This document shows positions 27,236 through 37,403 of a stretch of DNA of 64,000 nucleotides, piece by piece (positions within the stretch are counted from its first letter, which is position 1; every line of letters starts with the position of its first letter). The notes under the pieces were generated by a model. It searched no databases and had not been told where the DNA came from. It saw only the letters and a program-made list of their open reading frames with translations. The DNA comes from VBCK01 sp035511515 (GTDB lineage Bacteria; Pseudomonadota; Gammaproteobacteria; Burkholderiales; Burkholderiaceae_F). The position numbers and the translations under genes are program-made. The stretch lies in contig DATKFG010000063.1 of assembly GCA_035511515.1 (NCBI GenBank), positions 4,067-68,066 on the forward strand, given 5' to 3'.

Positions 27236-28240
27236 CTACGCGAACCCGATGCGTGACCGGCGCGCGAGCCGGTCGTCGTTGATGTCGGCGGCGAGCACTT
27301 CGTCGCGGCCATCGAGCTTGGCCCGGCCGAAGGCGGCCAGCATGACCCGCCGCATCTCGCGCGGCTTCAGCCGTGCCAGCAGCTCGAGCGCGTCGGCCTG
27401 CAGCTCCTCGGGAAACAGCCGCCCCCAGCTGTGCTCCGCGCGCAACTCGCGGTAGACCGTCTGCGCGATCCGGCGCGCACCGTCCTCGTCCGGCGGATCG
27501 ATCTCGTACACGTTCATCCGGTTCAGGATCGGCTCCGGGATCGCGCTGGCCTGGTTGGCGGTGGCGACCCAGACGATCTCGGAGGCGTCGATCGGAACCT
27601 CGGCGAACTCGTCGATGAATTCGCGCGCGGTTTCCGACTCGAGCAGCGTGTACAGGCTTCCGAGGGGATCGAACTGGTGATCGCCGCTCGCCTTGTCGAT
27701 CTCGTCGACCACGATCAGCGGATTGGCGTAGTCGCCGTTGACCAGCGCCTCGAACACCTTGCCCGGTTTGGAGTTTTTCCACTGAGCCGATGCGCCGGAC
27801 AGGATCCAGCCGGCCGTCAGCGAGCTCATGCCGACGAACCAGCAGCCGGTGCCGAGCAGGCGGGCCAGGCGGCGCGCGAAATGCGTCTTGCCGATGCCCG
27901 GATCGCCCAGCAGCAGCATCGGCTCCAGGTCCAGCACATCGTCGCTGGACAGGCACAGCGCGAGCTGGCGCCGGATATCCTGCAGCGGGGCCTCGAAGTT
28001 GGGCATCTCGTCGATCAGTCCGTCGATGTCGGGCAGCGCCGACGGCTTGATCGCGAATCGCTGGCCGCCGAACCGGATCATCTTCACGTACGTCGCGCGC
28101 AACGCCTCGTTGGCGTTGCTGCCCAGGTCCTGCAGCTCGTTCAGCGCCTGTTCGACCCGCGGAACGTGGTAGATGTCCTTGAATCCCGCGATCGAGATCG
28201 TGCTCTTTACCGGGGCAGGAAGCGAAGCGACTTCATTCAT
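27236..28240 (-). CDS. AAA ATPase, Lon-like module without protease domain
   Basis: A 334-residue AAA+ ATPase. Walker A is GDPGIGKT (about 112-119), Walker B is IVVDEID (about 168-174), and a sensor-1 style VATANQ and arginine-rich sensor-2 region follow. The order and spacing resemble the ATPase module of Lon, but no Ser-Lys protease domain follows, so it is more likely a remodelling factor. The N-terminal 85 residues are unassigned. Divergent from yebC across 301 bp. Partner unknown. Confidence 0.8.
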   Translation of the reverse strand: MNEVASLPAPVKSTISIAGFKDIYHVPRVEQALNELQDLGSNANEALRATYVKMIRFGGQRFAIKPSALPDIDGLIDEMPNFEAPLQDIRRQLALCLSSDDVLDLEPMLLLGDPGIGKTHFARRLARLLGTGCWFVGMSSLTAGWILSGASAQWKNSKPGKVFEALVNGDYANPLIVVDEIDKASGDHQFDPLGSLYTLLESETAREFIDEFAEVPIDASEIVWVATANQASAIPEPILNRMNVYEIDPPDEDGARRIAQTVYRELRAEHSWGRLFPEELQADALELLARLKPREMRRVMLAAFGRAKLDGRDEVLAADINDDRLARRSRIGFA

Positions 28241-28541
28241 CGGTCAGTCCTCGTATCCGGGCCTGTTGCACCAATACGGGCCTGGCGCGCGGCCTTTACC
28301 CATTACAAAGCAAATCGCTTGCCAGCATGGTGCAAAAAGTACCAGAAAGCGGCCGTACAGCGGGAGTCGTCCGTTTGGCGCGGTGCAACGTCGGTCCGGG
28401 GCCGTGGCAGATCTCGAATTGCCCGACTTTTGCTTGCCATTGGCGGGATTCGAGGTGCCGCGGGCGGCCTGCCGCGGGCCGATGCTAGACTCCCCGCCCC
28501 CCGCACTGCGGCAACCCCGTATCCCCGCACCATTTACCGCC
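28241..28541. other. divergent intergenic region, 301 bp
   Basis: Non-coding gap between the AAA ATPase gene and yebC. It contains ttgcacca (28266-28273) and its inverted copy tggtgcaa (28328-28335), plus a further ggtgcaa (28382-28388), possibly repeated binding sites. TAGACT near 28486 could be a -10 for yebC. No coding frame supported. Confidence 0.5.
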
Positions 28542-29267
28542 ATGGCCGGCCATTCCAAGTGGGCCAACATCCAGCACCGGAAAAACCGGCAGGACGCCAA
28601 GCGCGGCCAGTTGTGGACCAAGGTGATCCGTGAGATCACGGTGGCGGCGCGCGATGGCGGCGGCGATCCGGACATGAACCCGCGCCTGAGGCTGGCGCTG
28701 GAGAAGGCCTCGGCCGGCAACGTTCCCAAGGACACGGTCAACAAGGCCATCCAGCGCGGCAGCGGGCGGCTGGAAGGGGCGAACTACGAAGAGATCCGCT
28801 ACGAGGGCTACGGCTTGGCCGGCGCCGCGCTGATCGTGGACTGCATGACCGACAACCGCACCCGCACCGTCGCCGAGGTCCGGCACGCGCTGAGCAAGTT
28901 CGGAGGCAACCTGGGAACCGACGGCTCGGTGGCCTACCAGTTCCGTCATTGCGGGCAGTTCGTGTTCGCTCCCGGCACGCCCGAGGACCAGGTGTTCGAA
29001 GTGGCCCTGGAGGCGGGGGCCGAGGACGTGCAGCGCGCCGAGGACGGATCGATCGAGGTGATCTGCGCGCCGGGCGATTTCGAGGCGATCCGGCAGGGCT
29101 TCCAGAAGGCGGGCCTGCGCCCCGAAGTGGCCGACATCACGATGAAGGCCCTGAACGAAATTGCGCTGCAGGGAGACGACGCGCAGAAGATGAAGCGGCT
29201 GCTTGACGCGCTGGAGGACCTGGACGACGTGCAGCATGTGTATACCTCGGCCGCGATTGACGAATAA
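28542..29267 (+). CDS. yebC: YebC/PmpR family protein (TACO1)
   Basis: A 241-residue YebC-family protein starting with the signature MAGHSKWANIQHRKNRQD. The long forms are described as transcriptional regulators or ribosome-associated factors that relieve stalling at proline stretches. The domain order is standard: helical N-terminal domain, then two alpha/beta domains (YEGYGLAGAALIVDCMTDN; VICAPGDFEAIRQGF). It leads the housekeeping run, separated from purD by 217 bp that are nearly filled by a repeat element starting 3 bp after its stop codon. The true start is the ATG at 28542. Confidence 0.95.
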   Translation: MAGHSKWANIQHRKNRQDAKRGQLWTKVIREITVAARDGGGDPDMNPRLRLALEKASAGNVPKDTVNKAIQRGSGRLEGANYEEIRYEGYGLAGAALIVDCMTDNRTRTVAEVRHALSKFGGNLGTDGSVAYQFRHCGQFVFAPGTPEDQVFEVALEAGAEDVQRAEDGSIEVICAPGDFEAIRQGFQKAGLRPEVADITMKALNEIALQGDDAQKMKRLLDALEDLDDVQHVYTSAAIDE

Positions 29268-29270
29268 ACA

Positions 29271-29475
29271 CCCTCACCCCCTCCCCTCTCCCGCTGCGCG
29301 GGCGAGGGGCGATCCCGCGTGCCACTGCGGACGGCTCACGCACATGCGACGCCCGATCGCCCCTCGCCCGCGCCTTCACATTGGCTGGGGGAGCACGAGG
29401 GGGCCAGCCCAGCCCCCTCGTTCTCTTCCTCACTTCTTTTCCGGCCGAAGGCCGGAAAAGGGGAGGGGGTGAGGG
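29271..29475. repeat. 205-bp palindromic element with 16-bp terminal inverted repeats
   Basis: Perfect terminal repeats ccctcaccccctcccc (29271-29286) and ggggagggggtgaggg (29460-29475). Inside are a 19-bp perfect inverted pair (29296-29314 with 29355-29373) and a 10-bp hairpin ttttccggcc-gaa-ggccggaaaa (29437-29459). It shares nearly its whole right half with the element at 37781-37984. No protein is encoded. It behaves like a REPIN or MITE and would form a large cruciform or RNA stem between yebC and purD. Confidence 0.9.
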
Positions 29476-29484
29476 CCTGAGCCG

Positions 29485-30762
29485 ATGAAAGTGCTGGTCA
29501 TCGGCGGCGGTGGACGCGAACACGCGCTGGCCTGGAAGATCGCGCGCTCGCGGCGCGTGCAACGCGTGTACGTGGCGCCCGGCAACGGCGGCAGCGCGCG
29601 CAGCCCCGGCGTTCACAACGTGGCCGCGCTCGAGCCCGACGCGATGGCCGAGTTCGCCGCCTCGGAGGCGGTCGACCTGACCGTGGTGGGCCCGGAAGCG
29701 CCGCTTTCGGCCGGCATCGTGGATGCCTTCCGGCTGCGCGGCCTGCCCATTTTCGGGCCCACCCGCGCCGCGGCGCAGCTGGAAGCATCCAAGGACTTCG
29801 CCAAGGCCTTCATGCAGCGGCACTCGATTCCGACGGCGCCGTCGCGCACGTTCTCGGACCCGGCGGCGGCACGCCAATACATCCGCTCGCGCGGCGCGCC
29901 GATCGTGATCAAGGCCGACGGCCTGGCGGCGGGCAAGGGCGTGGTGGTTGCCGGCACGGTGCAGCAGGCCCTTGACGCGGTTGACCGGATGCTGGTCGGC
30001 GGCGCGCTGGGGGCGGCCGGCGCGCGGGTCGTGGTCGAGGACTTCCTCGAGGGCGAGGAAGCCAGCTTCATCGTGATGTCGGACGGCCAGCACGCGCTGG
30101 CGCTGGCGACCTCGCAGGACCACAAGCGCCTGCTCGATGCGGACGAAGGACCCAACACCGGCGGCATGGGGGCCTACTCGCCGGCGCCGGTCGTAACGCC
30201 CGAGTTGCACGCGCGCGTGATGCGCCAGATCATGCTGCCGGCGATCGCCGGCATGGCCGCCGACGGCACCCGGTACACGGGCTTTCTGTATGCTGGACTG
30301 ATGATCGACCGCCATGGCGAACCGCGCACGCTGGAGTTCAACTGCCGGCTGGGCGATCCGGAGGCGCAGCCGATCCTGATGCGGCTGCGCACCGACCTGG
30401 TCGAGCTGCTGCAGCACGCGGTCGACGGCCGGCTGGACCGGATCGAAGCGAGCTGGGACCCGCGCGTGGCGCTGGGGGTGGTGGTGGCCGCGCAGGGCTA
30501 CCCGGAGGCGCCGCGGCGCGGCGATCCGATCGAATCGTTGCCCGCCGATGCGCCGGATTGCATCGTGTTTCATGCCGGAACGCGGCTGCTGCAGGATCGG
30601 CTGGTCACCGACGGCGGACGCGTGCTGTGCGTGACCGCGCTCGGTGACGACGTGCGCGCGGCGCGCCGCCGCGCCTATGAGGCGGTGTCCGAGGTGCGCT
30701 TTGCGGGCCAGCAGTTCCGCACCGACATCGGGCACCGCGCACTGCTGCGCGAGCCGGTCTGA
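29485..30762 (+). CDS. purD: phosphoribosylamine-glycine ligase
   Basis: A 425-residue ATP-grasp enzyme: phosphoribosylamine + glycine + ATP to GAR in purine synthesis. The start is MKVLVIGGGGREHALAWKI with the family GNGG (residues 33-36). The ATP-grasp core has VIKADGLAAGKGV and EEFL-type EDFLEGEEAS, and metal/ATP ligands in LEFNCRLGDPE. Full length. It follows the palindromic repeat by 9 bp, so the element forms its leader region. The next gene starts 1 bp after its stop. Confidence 0.96.
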   Translation: MKVLVIGGGGREHALAWKIARSRRVQRVYVAPGNGGSARSPGVHNVAALEPDAMAEFAASEAVDLTVVGPEAPLSAGIVDAFRLRGLPIFGPTRAAAQLEASKDFAKAFMQRHSIPTAPSRTFSDPAAARQYIRSRGAPIVIKADGLAAGKGVVVAGTVQQALDAVDRMLVGGALGAAGARVVVEDFLEGEEASFIVMSDGQHALALATSQDHKRLLDADEGPNTGGMGAYSPAPVVTPELHARVMRQIMLPAIAGMAADGTRYTGFLYAGLMIDRHGEPRTLEFNCRLGDPEAQPILMRLRTDLVELLQHAVDGRLDRIEASWDPRVALGVVVAAQGYPEAPRRGDPIESLPADAPDCIVFHAGTRLLQDRLVTDGGRVLCVTALGDDVRAARRRAYEAVSEVRFAGQQFRTDIGHRALLREPV

Positions 30763-30763
30763 G

Positions 30764-32788
30764 ATGGCCTACTCGGTCGAGCAGCATATCGAGCTGCGCC
30801 GGCTGTCCGAGATCGCGTGCGCCCCCGACGGCAGCTGGGTCGCGGTGACGGTGCAGCGGCTCGACCGCGAACGATCCCGCTATGTCTCGGATCTGTGGAA
30901 AGTCCCGCTCGACGGCTCGGCCGCGGTGCAGCTGACGCGCGGCGACAGCCGCGATGGGGCGCCGTGCTTCATGCGCGACGGCTCGCTCGCGTTCCTGTCG
31001 AACCGGCAGCCCAACGAAGCCAAGCCCGATGACGAAGCCGAAAAGCGCATGCAGGTGTGGCGGCTGCCCGCGCAGGGCGGCGAGCCACAGCAGCTGACCG
31101 ACGAGCCCCTCGGCGTGGACGCGTTCCGCTTTGCGCGCGCGGCCGACCGCCTGGTCGTGCTGGCCCCGGTGCTGCCGGACGTGCCGCCGGATCAGCAGCG
31201 CCAGGCCGCTGCCGACCAGCGCAAGCACGGCCCCAGCGGGCGCCGCCTGTTGCGCCAGCCGGCGCGCCACTGGGACCACTGGCTCGACGACGCCCCGCAC
31301 AGCGAAGCCACGCACGTGATCGCGTACCACGCACCGCCCGCCGCAGCGCTGCAGGGGCGCGCCGATCTGACGCCGCAGGCGCGGCGCGAGTTCGCCATCG
31401 AGCCCGACTTCGACGTCACGGTCGACGGACGGCTCATCGCGATCACGCGCGCCCGGCCCGGCGACGATCGGTGCGAAGACACCGATGTGCTGCTGATCGA
31501 CGCCGATACGGGAGCGGCCCGGGCGGTCGGCTCGGGCCAGGGCGCCAATTGCCAGTGGCCGCGCTTTGCGCCGGATGCGGGCACGCTGTCGGTCGTGCGC
31601 AGCCTGCGCTCGCCCCGCCAGGCTCCCCGCCCCGTGCTGGAGTTGATCGACGTGGCCACCGGCGCGCGCGCCCCCTGCGCGGCCGACTGGGACCGCTGGC
31701 CGATCCAGCCGGAATGGTCGCTCGACGGCAAGGAACTGCTCACCTGCGCCGACGACATGGGGCACACGCCGCTGTTCGCGATCGACGCGCGCAGCGGGAC
31801 TGTGCGGCGTTGTGTTCCGGCCCGCTCCGGTGTCTTCGCCCAGCCCGCCGCGCTGCCGAACGGGCGCGTGGCAGCGCTGCGGTCGACCACGCTGCAGCCG
31901 CCCGAGGTGGTGCTGCTGGATGCCCAGTCGGCATCCGAACCGCACCCGCTGTCGGCGCTGTCCGGCTGGGATGGCGCGCCGAAGGCGAGCCGCGAGCAGG
32001 TCCAGGCCGTCAGCAGCGACGGCACGACGATCGATTGCCTGCTGGTCAAGCCGGCCGGATCGACCGCCCCGCTGCCGCTGGTGCTGTTCATCCACGGCGG
32101 GCCGATCGGGATGAGCGGCGACGGCTGGCACTGGCGCTGGAATCCCCTGCTGCTGGTGGAGCGGGGTTATGCCGTCGCGCTGCCGAATCCGCGCGGCTCC
32201 AGCGGCTACGGGCAGCAGTTCGTGCAGGCGATCTGGGGTAATGTCTGGGGCGACCAATGCTACCGGGACCTGATGGCGGTCACCGACGCCCTGTCTGCAC
32301 GGCCGGACATCGATTCGCAGCGCATCGCTGCGATGGGCGGCTCGTTCGGCGGATACATGGTGAACTGGATCGGCACACAGACGGACCGCTTCGCCTGCCT
32401 GGTGTCTCATGCGGGCGTCGTGAACATGGCGGCGTTCACCGGCGTGACCGACCATCCGCCGGAGTGGTATCTGGAAATGGGCGGCGAGGACCCGTACCGC
32501 GATCCGGAGCAGTTCGACCGCTACGCGCCGATACGCTACATACGCCAGTGGCGCACCCCGACCCTGATCACGCACGGCGAACGCGACTACCGCTGCCCGA
32601 TCGGGGAGGCTCTGTGGCTGTTCGAGGCGCTGCAGTACCACGGCATCGCCAGCGAGCTGCTGGTGTTTCCGGACGAGAACCACTGGATCCTGAGGCCGCG
32701 CAATATCGTGGCCTGGTATCAGTCCATTTTGGAATTCACGGGCCGCCACCTCGGATCCGGTCCCCGCTCCGATCCGGTCTCTCGATGA
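30764..32788 (+). CDS. S9 family serine peptidase (acylaminoacyl-peptidase-like)
   Basis: A 674-residue cytosolic prolyl-oligopeptidase-family enzyme. The N-terminal 400 residues form a TolB/DPP-like beta-propeller; the C-terminal alpha/beta hydrolase has nucleophile Ser527 in GGSFGGY, the oxyanion HGGP (VLFIHGGPIG), Asp in HGERDYRCP and His in DENHWIL. It cleaves short or acylated peptides. It begins 1 bp after purD and overlaps hemF by 4 bp, so it is built into the housekeeping operon, where it is not a usual member. No signal peptide. Confidence 0.9.
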   Translation: MAYSVEQHIELRRLSEIACAPDGSWVAVTVQRLDRERSRYVSDLWKVPLDGSAAVQLTRGDSRDGAPCFMRDGSLAFLSNRQPNEAKPDDEAEKRMQVWRLPAQGGEPQQLTDEPLGVDAFRFARAADRLVVLAPVLPDVPPDQQRQAAADQRKHGPSGRRLLRQPARHWDHWLDDAPHSEATHVIAYHAPPAAALQGRADLTPQARREFAIEPDFDVTVDGRLIAITRARPGDDRCEDTDVLLIDADTGAARAVGSGQGANCQWPRFAPDAGTLSVVRSLRSPRQAPRPVLELIDVATGARAPCAADWDRWPIQPEWSLDGKELLTCADDMGHTPLFAIDARSGTVRRCVPARSGVFAQPAALPNGRVAALRSTTLQPPEVVLLDAQSASEPHPLSALSGWDGAPKASREQVQAVSSDGTTIDCLLVKPAGSTAPLPLVLFIHGGPIGMSGDGWHWRWNPLLLVERGYAVALPNPRGSSGYGQQFVQAIWGNVWGDQCYRDLMAVTDALSARPDIDSQRIAAMGGSFGGYMVNWIGTQTDRFACLVSHAGVVNMAAFTGVTDHPPEWYLEMGGEDPYRDPEQFDRYAPIRYIRQWRTPTLITHGERDYRCPIGEALWLFEALQYHGIASELLVFPDENHWILRPRNIVAWYQSILEFTGRHLGSGPRSDPVSR

Positions 32789-33729
32789 GCAGCGCCTCGA
32801 TCGATCCGGCGCGCGTGCGCGAGTATCTGCTGGGGCTGCAGCAGCGCATCGTGACCGAGCTCGAGCGCCTCGACGGCAAGCCGTTCGGGCAGGACCGCTG
32901 GGACAAGCCGGCCGATTCCGCGCTGGCCGGCTCGGGCATCACCCGTATCCTGGAGGAAGGCGGCCTGTTCGAGCGGGCCGGGGTGGGCTTCTCGCACGTG
33001 GCCGGCACCAAGCTGCCCGCTTCGGCCAGCGCGAGCCGCCCGCAGCTGGCGGGGCGCGGGTTCGACGTGATGGGCGTGTCGCTGGTGCTGCATCCGCGCA
33101 ACCCGTACGTGCCGACGGTGCACATGAACGTGCGGTTCTTCGTTGCGCGCGCGACCCACGCGGCCGACGTCTGGTGGTTCGGCGGCGGCATGGACCTGAC
33201 GCCCTACTACGGCTTCGAAGAGGACGCACGCCACTTCCACGGCTGCTGCCGCGACGCGCTGGCCCCGTTTGGCGCCGACCTGCACGGGCGTTTCAAGCGC
33301 TGGTGCGACGAATATTTTTTCCTGAAGCACCGCAACGAGCCGCGCGGCATCGGCGGGGTGTTCTTCGACGACTTCTCCGAGCTCGGCTTCGAGCGCAGCT
33401 TCGCGATGATGCGGTCCGTGGGTGAGGCCCTGCTGGCCGCCTACACGCCGATCGTGCAGCGGCGCCGCGACCTGGCCTATGGCGAGCGCGAGCGCGAATT
33501 CCAGGCCTGGCGGCGCGGCCGCTACGTCGAGTTCAACCTCGTCTACGACCGCGGCACCCTGTTCGGCCTGCAGTCGGGGGGGCGCGTCGAATCGATCCTG
33601 ATGTCGCTGCCGCCGCGCGTGAGCTGGCGCTACGACTGGCGGCCGCAACCCGGATCGGACGAAGCCAGGCTCACGCAGTTCCTGCAGGCGCGCGACTGGC
33701 TGGCCCCGGCGCCCCCGCCGGCTCCATGA
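32785..33729 (+). CDS. hemF: oxygen-dependent coproporphyrinogen III oxidase
   Basis: A 314-residue HemF that decarboxylates coproporphyrinogen III with O2 in heme synthesis. Family blocks are present: HMNVRFF, WWFGGGMDLTPYYGF, the long ARHFHGCCRDAL and GIGGVFFDDF, YVEFNLVYDRGT, and a C-terminal LMSLPPRVSWRYDW. Start ATG 32785 overlaps the peptidase stop by 4 bp; the end overlaps nadD by 4 bp. Its presence implies an aerobic or facultative host. Confidence 0.96.
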   Translation: MSSASIDPARVREYLLGLQQRIVTELERLDGKPFGQDRWDKPADSALAGSGITRILEEGGLFERAGVGFSHVAGTKLPASASASRPQLAGRGFDVMGVSLVLHPRNPYVPTVHMNVRFFVARATHAADVWWFGGGMDLTPYYGFEEDARHFHGCCRDALAPFGADLHGRFKRWCDEYFFLKHRNEPRGIGGVFFDDFSELGFERSFAMMRSVGEALLAAYTPIVQRRRDLAYGEREREFQAWRRGRYVEFNLVYDRGTLFGLQSGGRVESILMSLPPRVSWRYDWRPQPGSDEARLTQFLQARDWLAPAPPPAP

Positions 33730-34385
33730 GCCCGGATTCTCGCGGACCGATCGGCCTGCTGGGCGGCAGCTTCGACCCGATCCACATCGGGCACGTGCAG
33801 CTGGCCGGCGACGCACTCGCCCTGCTGGACCTGGCGCGCGTGCTGTTCATTCCGGCCGGGCAGGCGTGGCAGAAGGGCGGCGCCGCCGACGCCACGCACC
33901 GGGCCCGGATGGTCGAGCTCGCGATCGGCCCGGAGCCGCGCTTCGCGCTGGACCGCCGCGAGCTCGTGCGGCCCGGACCCAGCTTCACGGTGGACACGCT
34001 GCGGCAGCTGCGCAACGAGTTGGGCGAGCTGCGCCCGCTGGTACTGCTGATCGGCGCCGACCAGTTCGAACGGCTCGATACCTGGCATCGCTGGGAGCAG
34101 TTGATCGAGCTGGCGCACCTGGGCGTGGCCGTTCGGGACGGATACGGCGCCTCGCTGAAGCCGGCGCTGGCGGCGCTGAGCGCGCGCCACCTGGGCAGTG
34201 CGCTGGAGGTGGCGCGCCAGCCGGCCGGCGTGCTGGTGCCGATCGCGATGCAGCCGGTCGACTGCTCCTCCACGCAAATCCGCGCCCTGCTGGGCGATCC
34301 CGCCTCGCGCGACGGCGCCACGGTCGCCGCACTGCTGGCGCCGGACGTGCTCCGGTACATCGGCCAACATCGCCTGTATTGCTGA
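33726..34385 (+). CDS. nadD: nicotinate-mononucleotide adenylyltransferase
   Basis: A 219-residue NadD that adenylates nicotinate mononucleotide in NAD synthesis. The nucleotide-binding motif GGSFDPIHIGH is at about 13-23, and SSTQIR (about 182-187) is the second phosphate-binding element. Length is typical. Overlaps hemF by 4 bp and sits 4 bp before rsfS, the common nadD-rsfS pairing. Confidence 0.95.
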   Translation: MSPDSRGPIGLLGGSFDPIHIGHVQLAGDALALLDLARVLFIPAGQAWQKGGAADATHRARMVELAIGPEPRFALDRRELVRPGPSFTVDTLRQLRNELGELRPLVLLIGADQFERLDTWHRWEQLIELAHLGVAVRDGYGASLKPALAALSARHLGSALEVARQPAGVLVPIAMQPVDCSSTQIRALLGDPASRDGATVAALLAPDVLRYIGQHRLYC

Positions 34386-34389
34386 CCCC

Positions 34390-34773
34390 ATGCAATTGAG
34401 CCGCCTGCAGCGCCTGGTGATCGACGCGCTCGAGGACATCAAGGGCCAGGACATCCGTGTTTACAACACGACCCACCTGTCGGATCTGTTCGACCGGGTG
34501 GTCCTCGTCACGGCCACATCGAACCGCCAGACACGTTCGCTCGCCTCGCACGTGGCCGAGAAGGCCAAGCGGGCCGGCGCCACCGTGCTCAGCGTCGAGG
34601 GCGAGGAGGCGGGCGAATGGGTGCTGGTCGACCTCGGCGACGTGGTCGTGCACATCATGCAACCCGCGATCCGCGCCTACTACGCGCTGGAGGAACTCTG
34701 GGGCGGCAAGCCGGTGCGGGTACGGCTGGGCGCCGACAGCCGCGGGGGGCATCGGGCATCGGGCGGCCGATGA
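34390..34773 (+). CDS. rsfS: ribosome silencing factor RsfS
   Basis: A 127-residue RsfS/DUF143 protein that binds L14 on the 50S subunit and blocks joining with 30S under starvation. Conserved blocks: IDALEDIKGQDI, the FDRVVLVTATSNRQ segment, EGEEAGEWVLVDLGDVVVHIM and YYALEELWGG. The last 15 residues (ADSRGGHRASGGR) are low complexity. It ends in a 4-bp overlap with rlmH. Confidence 0.95.
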   Translation: MQLSRLQRLVIDALEDIKGQDIRVYNTTHLSDLFDRVVLVTATSNRQTRSLASHVAEKAKRAGATVLSVEGEEAGEWVLVDLGDVVVHIMQPAIRAYYALEELWGGKPVRVRLGADSRGGHRASGGR

Positions 34774-35237
34774 GGATCACGATCGCCGCGGTCGGCACCC
34801 GGATGCCGGCCTGGGCCGAGCAGGCGGTGCAGGAGTACCTGGCCCGGTTTCCGCGTGACTTCGAGGTGCTGGTCAAGCAGGTGCGGCCGCCGCCGCGCCG
34901 CCAGCAGCCGCTGGCGCACAGCCTGCGCGACGAAGAGGCGCGCCTGGCGGCGGCGGTGGCCGGTTGCGACCGCATGATCGCGCTGGACGAGCGGGGGGCC
35001 GACTGGACGACGCTGCAGCTGGCGCAGCAGATCGGCCGCTGGCGCGAGGCATCGCAGCACGTGTCGTTCCTGATCGGCGGCGCGGACGGGTTGTCCGAGC
35101 CGCTCAAATCGCGCGCGCAACTGCGGTTGCGGCTGTCCAGCCTGACGCTGCCGCACGCCCTGGCCCGGGTGATGCTGGTGGAGCAGCTGTACCGAGCCTG
35201 GTCGGTTCTCGCCAATCACCCGTACCATAGAGCTTGA
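34770..35237 (+). CDS. rlmH: 23S rRNA pseudouridine-1915 N3-methyltransferase
   Basis: A 155-residue SPOUT methyltransferase that modifies the intersubunit-bridge pseudouridine of helix 69. It shows the knot signature FLIGGADGLSE and the C-terminal SLTLPHALARVMLVEQLYRAWS, with the final YHR/A motif (HPYHRA). Full length. Overlaps rsfS by 4 bp. The gap to maf is 50 bp. Confidence 0.96.
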   Translation: MRITIAAVGTRMPAWAEQAVQEYLARFPRDFEVLVKQVRPPPRRQQPLAHSLRDEEARLAAAVAGCDRMIALDERGADWTTLQLAQQIGRWREASQHVSFLIGGADGLSEPLKSRAQLRLRLSSLTLPHALARVMLVEQLYRAWSVLANHPYHRA

Positions 35238-35287
35238 GCAAGCGCAGTCGATCGTCCAGGACAAAATCCCACCGACGCAGCACCCGC

Positions 35288-35908
35288 ATGGCTGACATCT
35301 ACCTCGCATCGCGCAGCCCGCGCCGCCGAGAGCTGTTGAATCAGATCGGTGTGCGTTTCGAGACGCTGCTGTTGCGCGCGGAGCCGCGCCGGCCGGCCGA
35401 CGTGGACGAGAGCCAGCGTCCTTCAGAGGCCCCCGAGGTCTACGTGGAGCGCGTCGCGCTGGAAAAGGCGATGTGCGGCCAGCGCGTGCTGCTGGCGCGC
35501 TCGCAGGTCTTTCGCCCGATACTGGCGGCCGATACCGTGGTGGTGCTGGACGGCAGGATCCTCGGAAAGCCTGACAACGCCACCCAGGCCGCGCACTTCC
35601 TGCGGCAGCTGTCGGGTCGCGGCCACGAGGTCCGCACCGCCGTTGCCCTGGCCGCCGCGCCCGGCCCGAACGTGACCCCGATGCTGGCGACGTCCGTGTC
35701 GCGCGTCACGCTGCGCACGATCAGCGACGAGGAGATCGAACGCTACTGCGCCAGCAACGAACCGCTGGACAAGGCCGGCGGCTACGCGATCCAGGGGCGC
35801 GCGGCGATTTTCGTGGCAAAACTCGAAGGCAGCTTTTCGGGGGTGGTCGGCCTGCCGCTGGCCGAGACCGCCCTGCTCCTGATGCGGGCTGGCATTCGCA
35901 TTCTGTAG
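35288..35908 (+). CDS. maf: Maf family nucleotide pyrophosphatase
   Basis: A 206-residue Maf/YhdE-like protein that hydrolyses dTTP/UTP or modified nucleotides, limiting their incorporation. It begins with the hallmark LASRSPRRRELL (residues 6-17). ADTVVVLDGRILGKP contains the catalytic Asp. DKAGGYAIQGRAAIFV and GSFSGVVGLPL follow. The in-frame TTG at 35234 would add an Arg-rich leader not seen in the family, so ATG 35288 is used. Sits 10 bp before rng. Confidence 0.94.
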   Translation: MADIYLASRSPRRRELLNQIGVRFETLLLRAEPRRPADVDESQRPSEAPEVYVERVALEKAMCGQRVLLARSQVFRPILAADTVVVLDGRILGKPDNATQAAHFLRQLSGRGHEVRTAVALAAAPGPNVTPMLATSVSRVTLRTISDEEIERYCASNEPLDKAGGYAIQGRAAIFVAKLEGSFSGVVGLPLAETALLLMRAGIRIL

Positions 35909-35918
35909 CCGCCGCCCG

Positions 35919-37382
<1,464 letters not shown>

Positions 37383-37403
37383 ACTGCTGCCGACCTGGCC
37401 GAC

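Noticed and set aside
29271..29475. Short frames inside the 205-bp repeat as a small gene
   Set aside because: The sequence is dominated by inverted repeats shared with other loci, and the frames are not preserved between copies.
30605..32749. 714-codon minus-strand frame opposite the S9 peptidase
   Set aside because: Antisense shadow of a clear peptidase gene, with no domain or start signals.
35234..35287. Upstream TTG start for maf overlapping rlmH
   Set aside because: It would add 18 Arg/Ser-rich residues before the invariant LASRSPRR segment, unlike family members.
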